From positions 1 to 7,521 of the forward strand of contig DUUE01000246.1 of assembly GCA_012841735.1 (NCBI GenBank): a DNA stretch of 7,521 bases. Reading direction: 5' to 3'. The notes below the pieces were generated by a model. That model searched no databases, was not told where the DNA came from, and saw nothing but the letters and a program-made list of their open reading frames with translations. Positions 1 to 4,768 of the stretch are shown one piece after another; the stretch's first letter is position 1, and the number at the start of each line of letters is the position of its first letter. The position numbers were made by a program, and so were the translations under genes. This DNA is from Bacillota bacterium. GTDB taxonomy: Bacteria; Bacillota; Dethiobacteria; Dethiobacterales; Dethiobacteraceae.

Positions 1-127
1 AATAAGCTCCCCTGATGAGTTTTACCGGGTCGTGGATTTTCTCAACCGCAGCCTGAAAAGATACAACCTGATGTTCGGCATGACAAAAAGGGATGACGAA
101 ATAGTCTTTTCCATTTATGAAACCTGA
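1..127 (+). CDS. YpmA-like (DUF4264) small protein, 3' end only
   Basis: An open frame enters from the left edge and stops at TGA 125-127, leaving 41 residues that begin ISSPDEFYRVVDFLNRSLKR and end IVFSIYET. The pattern of Tyr-x-x-Val-Asp-x-Leu-Asn-x-Ser-Leu-Lys, then a short Asn-Leu-Met-Phe-Gly stretch and a C-terminal Ile-Tyr-x-Thr, matches what I remember of the Bacillus YpmA/DUF4264 family. Those proteins are about 55-60 residues of unknown function, so roughly the last two thirds is present. There are no Cys residues, membrane segments or catalytic motifs in the visible part. The start codon and promoter lie outside the window. The family call is from memory of the motif, not from a search. 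Confidence 0.7.
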   Translation, partial: ISSPDEFYRVVDFLNRSLKRYNLMFGMTKRDDEIVFSIYET

Positions 128-270
128 CCGTCATACCGCAAAAGTTAAATTTACCGGGGCTGTGGAAGCAATATTATGGCACAGAGGTGATGCCGCAGAC
201 TGAGGGAGACATTGTTTTCAGTGCCTGGAGTTTTATGTAAAAGGGACACCAATAAACGGGAGGGAAAATT
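128..270. other. Intergenic stretch before the tautomerase gene
   Basis: These 143 bases separate the YpmA-like gene from the tautomerase gene. The only clear signal is the Shine-Dalgarno site GGGAGGG at 258-264, six bases before the ATG at 271. A weak promoter-like pair, TTGTTT (212-217) and TATGTA (234-239) with a 16-base spacer, matches the -10 consensus at only three positions, so I do not call it. No hairpin followed by a T-run is present, so read-through from the upstream gene is possible. Confidence 0.4.
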
Positions 271-453
271 ATGCCGACATTTTTCTTTTACGGGCCCAAA
301 ATTGAAGAAAACAAAAGAAGGGAACTGGTAAAAAGCATTACTGAAGCTGCCAGCAAGGCAACCGGCATTCCCGAAAATGCTTTTACCATTTATCTCAGGG
401 AAACAGAACTGGAAAATGTAAGTGTCGGGGGCAAACTGCTGAGTGACCGGTAA
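271..453 (+). CDS. 4-oxalocrotonate tautomerase family protein (60 aa)
   Basis: The protein begins Met-Pro, as required for this family. After removal of the initiator Met, the N-terminal proline acts as the general base for keto-enol tautomerisation, or in related enzymes for dehalogenation or hydration. Its length of 60 residues fits the single beta-alpha-beta subunit that assembles as a hexamer. Hydrophobic strand 1 is at residues 3-7, a helix at about 12-31, strand 2 at about 37-43, and the family's C-terminal turn VGGKLLSDR at 52-60. By eye, the arginines equivalent to Arg11 and Arg39 of Pseudomonas 4-oxalocrotonate tautomerase are missing. Arg43 in YLRE is the obvious cationic candidate, so the substrate is probably not 4-oxalocrotonate. 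The start is fixed by GGGAGGG at 258-264 and by the need for Pro2. The true substrate is unknown. Confidence 0.85.
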   Translation: MPTFFFYGPKIEENKRRELVKSITEAASKATGIPENAFTIYLRETELENVSVGGKLLSDR

Positions 454-550
454 CCTCCCGCAAAACGGTCAGGGCAGGCACAGCTGCATAAAAAGAGCTG
501 TTCTATTGCAGGGAGGACAGGCATACGCTTAAGCAAGAGGAATGACGGGG

Positions 551-1309
551 ATGGTGACAATGATCAGACCTGTTCTTACTGTGCGCAAAATGTTTGTCCG
601 CCGGCTCAATCTGTTGCTCTTGCTGTGCCTGCTGCTGCTGCTTGTAGGCGGCAATATTATCCTGTACCGGCAGGCTTTCACCACACCACCGGCTGCAGAA
701 CCGACCGTATTGGAAGTAATCAGCCGGAAAGCAGCCGCGGCCGTATGCAGCACTTACGGGTTGACAATAAAAGAAAGTGGGCCCGGTTATGAGCTGTGCT
801 TTACGGGCATAGCAGAGGGTGAACGGTTGTTTGGGGAAATAGAAGGGTATGATCTGGAGGTTTACGCCTGCCGCGGGCAGTTTTATGTTAAAAATAAAGA
901 AGCAACCGCATGGCAACCGGCAGCGGCAGCAGAACTGGATGCCCTGCCCGTGCTGCTGCGCGATCCGCACCAGCTATTGGCAACAATGCTGACCGCCGGT
1001 GAATTGCAGGCTGAAACGGGACAAAAACGCACAGTAGACAATGTGCTCTGCCAGACATATGTATTGGAGCTGGACACACCGGATGCCGGGCTTGTAACCC
1101 GCTTTGCAAACGAAGCAACACTGGAAAAACTTAAATTATACCTGTGGTTTGCGGAAGAAGGCGGCTTTCTCCACAGAATGGCCATGGCCATGGACATTAA
1201 TGTAGCGGGAGAAGCTGTCCAGATCAGCCGTATGTACGTCTTTTCTCCTGAAGGAGGCGGTCTGCCGGACGGGTTGCCACCGGCGGAAGGTTATACCTAC
1301 CCGCTGTAG
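551..1309 (+). CDS. Membrane-anchored extracytoplasmic protein, function unknown
   Basis: I do not recognise this gene with confidence. It encodes about 252 residues. A basic N-terminus (VRKMFVRRLN) is followed by a very leucine-rich hydrophobic segment of about 22 residues (roughly 18-39), as in an uncleaved signal anchor. The remaining ~210 residues are soluble and presumably outside the membrane. No lipobox is evident, because the Cys lies inside the leucine run. The C-terminal part alternates polar and hydrophobic residues and includes LEVYACRGQFYVKN, a LLRDPHQLLATML helix and QTYVLELD. This is loosely like LolA/LppX beta-sheet domains, but that is only an impression. Three exported Cys residues are visible around the domain. 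Start choice: ATG 551 has AAGAGGA (535-541) about nine bases upstream. ATG 542 lies almost on top of that site. ATG 560 is also possible. Confidence 0.7.
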   Translation: MVTMIRPVLTVRKMFVRRLNLLLLLCLLLLLVGGNIILYRQAFTTPPAAEPTVLEVISRKAAAAVCSTYGLTIKESGPGYELCFTGIAEGERLFGEIEGYDLEVYACRGQFYVKNKEATAWQPAAAAELDALPVLLRDPHQLLATMLTAGELQAETGQKRTVDNVLCQTYVLELDTPDAGLVTRFANEATLEKLKLYLWFAEEGGFLHRMAMAMDINVAGEAVQISRMYVFSPEGGGLPDGLPPAEGYTYPL

Positions 1310-1390
1310 CTGTTTTTCACGCCCAGTGAAAGGAGATCGGGCGGAGACCGGCGAAAAAATACAGCAAGGATCTTACCAGGGAGGGCAGCC

Positions 1391-1594
1391 ATGTACTACT
1401 ATGTTTGTTGTCCGGTCTGCAATCAGGATTTAAGCCGGTTTGTTGATGAAGAAAACCCCCGGGAAGACTCCATATACTGCATTAAGTGTGAAACGGCGCT
1501 GCGCCTGCGGTACGGGACACAGTATGATGCAGATATGGGCGGGGAGATCACACTTTTCTGGCTGGAGCGGGAAGACGCAAAAGGAAAAGCCTGA
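1391..1594 (+). CDS. Small zinc-ribbon protein (67 aa), function unknown
   Basis: A 67-residue protein with two Cys pairs, CPVC at residues 7-10 and CIKC at 30-33. This is the spacing of a compact rubredoxin-like zinc ribbon, with an extra Cys at position 6. The stretch between the pairs is acidic (DEENPRED), and the C-terminal half has a strand-like segment (EITLFWLERED) ending in a lysine-rich tail. There is no signal peptide or membrane segment, so it is probably cytoplasmic. The start is well supported by AGGGAGGG at 1378-1385, five bases before the ATG. The stop codon (1592-1594) lies inside the terminator stem. The gene is too short and general to assign a partner. Zinc-binding is inferred from the Cys pairs only. 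Confidence 0.75.
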   Translation: MYYYVCCPVCNQDLSRFVDEENPREDSIYCIKCETALRLRYGTQYDADMGGEITLFWLEREDAKGKA

Positions 1595-1628
1595 GTGACG
1601 GCAGCGCCGCTGTCCAGGCTTTTTTTTT
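1588..1628 (+). terminator. Intrinsic terminator of the zinc-ribbon gene
   Basis: AGCCTG (1588-1593) pairs with CAGGCT (1615-1620). An inner stem, GACGGC with GCTGTC including one G-U pair, closes a six-base loop (AGCGCC). Eight further Ts follow at 1621-1628. The TGA stop of the 67-residue gene is inside the left arm. Read on the other strand, the hairpin is followed only by a mixed T/C tract (TTTCCTTTT), so it may also act weakly on the convergent rhomboid-like gene. Confidence 0.88.
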
Positions 1629-1653
1629 AGGTTACGGCTTCAGTTTTGGCAGC

Positions 1654-2337
1654 CTAATCTTTATTTTTGCGTGCTTTTTCAATCTCGGTAAAAAAGCGCC
1701 TGCGGTTTTCCCTGACCTGATTTCTCTGACGGGTTTTTTGCCATAAATCGCCGCCAAAGAAAAGCACATAACTGAAAACAGGCACCAGGGCAATGATTTT
1801 TCCGGCAAGTGGCGCTGTCAGGAGAGTAAAAAGCAGGGGGGCTGCAGAAAGCAGGGCAAGATACTTCACCTTTACCGGCAGCACTAAATAGACTAAAAGC
1901 TCAAAGTCGGGATAAAGGTGGGCAAAGGCAAAGAAAAGCGACAGGTTCAGGTAGGAAGCTCCCACCGGTGAACCGGTCAGGAACGCGGCCAGAATGGTAA
2001 GAAGCATTCCCAAAAGGTAATAGACATTAAATTTAAAGGCACCCCAGGTATGTTCCAGGTTTGTTCCTACCAGATATGAGAAATAGAGGGCAAAAAAGAG
2101 CCACAGCACCCCGGTGACCGGCGGAATGGCCACAAAAGTGACAAGGCGCCAGATCTGCCCCCGCAGGACCAGCTGCGGATGCAGGACAAGGGCTGCAGGC
2201 AAACCGCCCGAGCGGTCTGCCAGGGACAGGAAATAAACAATAACATTTGCACCGATTACATACTTCATTAAATTTCTGACGGCAAAACGACCGTATTTGC
2301 GTTCAAGCTGTTGCAGTTGTTTTCCGAGCAAAGCCAT
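1654..2337 (-). CDS. Rhomboid-like membrane protein, probably catalytically inactive
   Basis: A 227-residue polytopic membrane protein with about six hydrophobic segments (roughly residues 26-40, 63-91, 103-121, 128-142, 146-175 and 180-195). A short basic N-terminus and a strongly basic C-terminal tail (201-227) both suit the cytoplasm. Rhomboid-type landmarks are the loop motif GQIWRLVTF (60-68), the helix LEHTWGAFKF (94-103), and the following YYLLGMLLTI. The catalytic features are not seen. There is no GxSG: the nearest match is GASY at 126-129. No histidine occurs in the last helix, as the only His residues are 53, 96 and 140. I therefore read it as a rhomboid pseudoprotease, which in other systems bind membrane clients rather than cut them. 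The start is supported by AAAAGGGGG (2342-2350), four bases upstream. It converges on the 67-residue zinc-ribbon gene. Confidence 0.8.
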   Translation of the reverse strand: MALLGKQLQQLERKYGRFAVRNLMKYVIGANVIVYFLSLADRSGGLPAALVLHPQLVLRGQIWRLVTFVAIPPVTGVLWLFFALYFSYLVGTNLEHTWGAFKFNVYYLLGMLLTILAAFLTGSPVGASYLNLSLFFAFAHLYPDFELLVYLVLPVKVKYLALLSAAPLLFTLLTAPLAGKIIALVPVFSYVLFFGGDLWQKTRQRNQVRENRRRFFTEIEKARKNKD

Positions 2338-2390
2338 TATTCCCCCTTTTGTCGCAGCCGGTTACTGCGTTCCGGAATTTGCGCAGGCAT
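2337..2390 (-). CDS. Possible 17-codon upstream ORF overlapping the rhomboid-like gene
   Basis: On the minus strand an ATG (2388-2390) follows AAAGGAG (2394-2400) by three bases and opens a 17-residue frame, MPAQIPERSNRLRQKGE. Its TAA (2337-2339) overlaps the ATG of the rhomboid-like gene in the arrangement TAATG, the layout used for translational coupling. The Shine-Dalgarno spacing is short, and the likely promoter just upstream could place the mRNA start inside that site. Translation is therefore uncertain. The peptide is basic and shows no recognised motif. Confidence 0.3.
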   Translation of the reverse strand: MPAQIPERSNRLRQKGE

Positions 2391-2400
2391 ATTCTCCTTT

Positions 2401-2429
2401 ATTGTATAATGAAAACAACACCGTGGAAA
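2401..2429 (-). promoter_or_regulatory. Weak candidate sigma-A promoter for the rhomboid-like gene
   Basis: On the minus strand, TTTCCA (2424-2429) and TACAAT (2401-2406) are separated by 17 bases. The -10 box matches five of six consensus positions and the -35 box four. The predicted start would fall around 2394, just before or within the AAAGGAG of the short upstream ORF. The opposite strand of the same spot reads TATAAT (2405-2410) but has no -35 partner. Confidence 0.3.
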
Positions 2430-2490
2430 GACTGTTTCGCGCGCTTTCACAGGATGTGCGGTATTGTGCAAATTGCAGGACAGAAAACTG

Positions 2491-2519
2491 AAAAAAATAA
2501 CACCGGCCGGAACCGGTGT
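2491..2519 (-). terminator. Intrinsic terminator downstream of tRNA-Trp
   Basis: Read on the minus strand, ACACCGG (2513-2519) pairs perfectly with CCGGTGT (2500-2506) around a six-base loop. The tract TATTTTTTT (2491-2499) follows. It lies 13 bases beyond the encoded CCA end of the tRNA and separates the tRNA transcript from the rhomboid-like gene on the same strand. Confidence 0.88.
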
Positions 2520-2532
2520 CTGTCGGCTTTAA

Positions 2533-2608
2533 TGGCAGGGGCGACGCGACTCGAACACGCAACCAACGGTTTTGGAGACCGCTACTCTACCAATTGAGCT
2601 ACGCCCCT
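2533..2608 (-). tRNA. tRNA-Trp, anticodon CCA
   Basis: On the minus strand a 76-base cloverleaf starts at 2608. The acceptor stem AGGGGCG pairs with CGCCCCT. The D arm contains AGCTCAATTGGTAGAGT. The anticodon stem GCGGT pairs with ACCGT around the loop CTCCAAA, which gives anticodon CCA. The T arm GCGTG/CGCGT encloses TTCGAGT. The discriminator is G, and the terminal CCA is encoded (TGG at 2533-2535 on the + strand). The sequence closely resembles the Bacillus tRNA-Trp I remember, including the TCTCCAAAACC anticodon arm. It has its own promoter and terminator, so it is a single-gene unit. Confidence 0.96.
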
Positions 2609-2622
2609 GCATTGCATAGATT

Positions 2623-2651
2623 ATTGTAACGTAAGACGGGGCAAAAGTCAA
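2623..2651 (-). promoter_or_regulatory. Sigma-A promoter of tRNA-Trp
   Basis: On the minus strand, TTGACT (2646-2651) and TACAAT (2623-2628) are separated by exactly 17 bases. Each box matches five of six consensus positions. The expected transcription start at about 2616 is roughly eight bases before the mature tRNA 5' end, which is typical for a stable RNA gene. Confidence 0.8.
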
Positions 2652-2738
2652 ACATTTCTCTGTGGTGTGATTTGCCGCTGCAGCCATTTACCGCTTTTTT
2701 TGCAAAGTCAGGTGCAAACGGAAGTGACGGGCGGGAAA

Positions 2739-2763
2739 GCTGCTTGAAAACAGCAGAATGCTG
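2739..2763. repeat. Inverted repeats overlapping the proC promoter
   Basis: Inside the promoter spacer, CAGCA (2751-2755) and TGCTG (2759-2763) form a palindrome around GAA. An upstream GCTG (2739-2742) is also complementary to CAGC (2751-2754), with the -35 box in the loop. The placement between and over the promoter boxes is what a repressor operator would show. The arms are only four to five bases, so chance is a real alternative. Confidence 0.35.
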
Positions 2764-2772
2764 CGTTAAGAT
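2744..2772 (+). promoter_or_regulatory. Candidate sigma-A promoter of the proC-proB-murE operon
   Basis: TTGAAA (2744-2749) and TAAGAT (2767-2772) are separated by 17 bases and lie about 40 bases before the proC start. The -35 box matches five of six consensus positions and the -10 box four. This leaves a leader of only about 30 bases, too short for a T-box or other riboswitch. Proline-dependent control by a T-box leader, known from some Bacillota proline genes, is therefore not present here. Confidence 0.5.
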
Positions 2773-2810
2773 AGAGGAAATAACTGTTTACTAATGCTGG
2801 GGGTTTGCCA

Positions 2811-3608
2811 ATGTCTGATCAGGTAGGCATTATCGGAATTGGAGCAATGGGGAATGCTTTGTTAAAGGGTCTGCTTGCAGCACTGCCGCCGGACAAACTG
2901 ATGATTGCCGACGCTTTGCCGGCAAAACTGCAGGAAGCGCGGACTACATACAAGGTGCCGGCAGCGGACAGCAAAAAAATTGCCGCCGCCTGTGGTGTGA
3001 TTTTCCTGGCAGTCAAACCACAGGATGTGAGACCGCTTTTGCAGGAGATGGCTCCGGTCCTGCGCGACGGACAGCTTGTGGTATCCGTGGCCGCCGGGAT
3101 TACACTGGCGGAAATTAAAAGACACCTGCCCGGCCGGGTGGGTGTAGTCCGTGTCATGCCCAACACCCCCTGTCTGGTTGGTGAAGGGGCGCTTGCTGTC
3201 AGCGCCGGGGATAATGTCAGTGAAAAAGATTTGCAAAAGGTTGTTTCCTGGCTGGAGAAGCTGGGTATGGTCCGGGTGGTGCCGGAGACGGCCCTGGACG
3301 CTGTAACAGGCTTAAGCGGGAGCGGACCAGCCTATGTCTTTCTCCTGATTGAGGCCCTGGCGGACGGCGGCGTACTGGCCGGGTTGCCGCGCTCTCTGGC
3401 GCAGGAACTGGCAGTCCAGACTGTCCTTGGTGCGGCAAAGCTTGTCCGGGAAACCGGCAGCCATCCGGCCGTGCTGCGGGAAATGGTTACTTCCCCGGGA
3501 GGAACTACTGCCAGCGGCCTGTTTGAACTGGAACAGGGAGCGCTGCGCAGTGTGGTGCAGCGGGCTGTGAAGGCGGCCTGCAACCGCGCAAAGGAGCTGG
3601 CTGAATAA
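2811..3608 (+). CDS. proC: Pyrroline-5-carboxylate reductase
   Basis: ProC reduces 1-pyrroline-5-carboxylate to L-proline with NAD(P)H, the last step of proline synthesis, in the cytoplasm. The 265-residue protein has the usual family length. The Rossmann motif GIGAMG is at residues 9-14. It is followed by the conserved VKPQD, SVAAGI and VMPNTPCLVGEGA segments of the dinucleotide domain. The C-terminal helical domain carries the signature LSGSGPAYVFLLIEALADGG and then TSPGGTTASGLFELE, both typical of ProC. ATG 2811 is preferred over the in-frame TTG at 2805, because GGGGG (2799-2803) is seven bases before the ATG. The stop overlaps the proB start by one base (TAATG, 3606-3610), which suggests translational coupling. 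No damage or unusual residue is seen. Confidence 0.95.
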   Translation: MSDQVGIIGIGAMGNALLKGLLAALPPDKLMIADALPAKLQEARTTYKVPAADSKKIAAACGVIFLAVKPQDVRPLLQEMAPVLRDGQLVVSVAAGITLAEIKRHLPGRVGVVRVMPNTPCLVGEGALAVSAGDNVSEKDLQKVVSWLEKLGMVRVVPETALDAVTGLSGSGPAYVFLLIEALADGGVLAGLPRSLAQELAVQTVLGAAKLVRETGSHPAVLREMVTSPGGTTASGLFELEQGALRSVVQRAVKAACNRAKELAE

Positions 3609-4735
3609 TGCAAACGGGACGCGCAGCTTTACAAAATGCGCACACTGTTGTGGTCAAGGTAGGTTCCAGGACACTGACGCACCGGACAGGGAAAATCAAT
3701 ATTCGCATGATGGAAAAAATTGTGCGTGAACTCGCCGACCTGGCGAACCAGGGCAGGCGAGTCATCCTGGTCAGCTCCGGGGCAGGAGCGGCAGGCATCG
3801 GGCGGCTGGGTCTTGCGGCCAAGCCGGGAACAATGCCGGAAAAACAGGCCGTGGCCGCTGTGGGACAGGGCCTGCTGATTCAGATGTATGAAAAACTGTT
3901 TGCCGAATATGGCCTGATTGCGGCACAGGTATTGCTGACACGGGATGATTTCAGCAACCGCAAACGTTACCTGAATTCGCGCAATACACTGCAGGCTCTG
4001 CTGCAGTATGGTGTTGTGCCTGTTATTAATGAAAACGACACCGTGTCCGTGGAAGAAATAGAATTTGGAGATAATGACACTCTCTCTGCCCTGGTGGCCA
4101 GTGTCCTGGATGCCGATCTGCTGGTCATCCTGACAGACATAGATGGGCTTTATTCCGCCAATCCGAAAAAAGATCCGGAAGCCAGGCTGATTCATACTGT
4201 GGAACAGCTGACGCCCCAGATCAGGAGTTATGCCGGGCAGACCACGGAAACGCTGGCCACCGGCGGTATGATAACAAAACTGCTGGCGGCAGAAATTGCA
4301 GTTAATTCAGGGATTCCCATGGTGATAGCAAATGCCGCTGTCAAGGATGTATTGCAGCAGGTACTGGCGGGGGAGCTAATCGGGACATTGTTTTGTGCCC
4401 GCCAACACAGCCTCGTCAGCCGCAAGCGCTGGATCGCCTACGGACAGACGGAACAAGGCAGGCTGATTGTAGATGCGGGGGCGCGCAAAGCATTAATGGA
4501 AGAGGGGAAAAGTCTCCTGCCCAGCGGCGTAGTGTCCGTGGACGGCGAATTTCACCAGGGTGACATGGTTATTATTGAAGATGAAAGGGGCAGGGAAATA
4601 GCCCGCGGGCTGGTTAACTACAGCGCCGCCGAGCTGCGGCTGATCCGTGGTATGAAAACAGAGGAGGCGGCCGTTCTCCTGCAGCGCAGCTGCCAGGAGG
4701 CTGTCCACCGCAATAATATGGTGGTAACCGGGTAA
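3608..4735 (+). CDS. proB: Glutamate 5-kinase with C-terminal PUA domain
   Basis: ProB phosphorylates L-glutamate to gamma-glutamyl phosphate, the first and usually feedback-controlled step of proline synthesis. The amino-acid-kinase domain (about residues 11-260) shows VKVGS at 16-20, VSSGAGAAG at 55-63, NENDTV at 141-146, FGDND at 153-157, LTDIDGLY at 175-182 and GGMITK at 219-224, covering the phosphate-, glutamate- and nucleotide-binding sites. The C-terminal ~100 residues (SLLPSGVVSVDGEF, GDMVIIED, ARGLVNYSA) form a PUA domain, as in Escherichia coli ProB. Length 375 is normal. One small oddity is Gly60, where SSGAV or SSGAI is more usual. The gene starts within the proC stop codon. ProA, which normally uses the unstable product immediately, is not encoded next to it. 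Confidence 0.95.
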   Translation: MQTGRAALQNAHTVVVKVGSRTLTHRTGKINIRMMEKIVRELADLANQGRRVILVSSGAGAAGIGRLGLAAKPGTMPEKQAVAAVGQGLLIQMYEKLFAEYGLIAAQVLLTRDDFSNRKRYLNSRNTLQALLQYGVVPVINENDTVSVEEIEFGDNDTLSALVASVLDADLLVILTDIDGLYSANPKKDPEARLIHTVEQLTPQIRSYAGQTTETLATGGMITKLLAAEIAVNSGIPMVIANAAVKDVLQQVLAGELIGTLFCARQHSLVSRKRWIAYGQTEQGRLIVDAGARKALMEEGKSLLPSGVVSVDGEFHQGDMVIIEDERGREIARGLVNYSAAELRLIRGMKTEEAAVLLQRSCQEAVHRNNMVVTG

Positions 4736-4768
4736 AAGTACACTTGGCGGACGGCTGGGGGTGATAAG

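Noticed and set aside
190..240. 16-codon frame (MPQTEGDIVFSAWSFM) before the tautomerase gene
   Set aside because: The AGAGGTG preceding it touches the ATG with no spacer, and no coupling with the next gene is visible.
622..640. CTG-rich short tandem repeat
   Set aside because: It simply encodes the leucine run of a membrane anchor (LCLLLLL) and needs no other explanation.
503..970. 155-codon minus-strand frame opposite the membrane-anchored protein gene
   Set aside because: It has Gln/Ser/Cys-rich shadow composition arising from CTG-rich leucine codons. The plus strand has a Shine-Dalgarno site and a plausible signal anchor.
1177..1194. ATGGCC direct microrepeat
   Set aside because: Only two and a half short copies within a coding region (Met-Ala-Met-Ala-Met); no sign of a functional repeat.
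1315..1335. Hairpin TTTCAC/GTGAAA (1315-1331) and an isolated AAAGGAG (1329-1335)
   Set aside because: The hairpin has no following T-run and so is not a terminator. No ATG, GTG or TTG lies at a useful distance after the AAAGGAG, so it does not mark a gene.
1954..1962. GAS at residues 126-128 of the rhomboid-like protein as a catalytic GxSG serine
   Set aside because: The residue after Ser is Tyr, not Gly, and there is no partner histidine in the last helices. Similarity to GxSG is probably chance.
2349..2597. Plus-strand frames running from 2297/2349/2409 into the tRNA region
   Set aside because: They read through the antisense of a terminator and the tRNA-Trp gene, lack a Shine-Dalgarno site, and so cannot be accepted as genes. 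The nearby TATAAT (2405-2410) has no -35 partner on this strand.
3629..4195. 188-codon open frame on the minus strand inside proB
   Set aside because: The opposite strand encodes a complete glutamate kinase with all its motifs. The antisense translation has no recognisable family features and looks like a by-product of GC-rich codon use.
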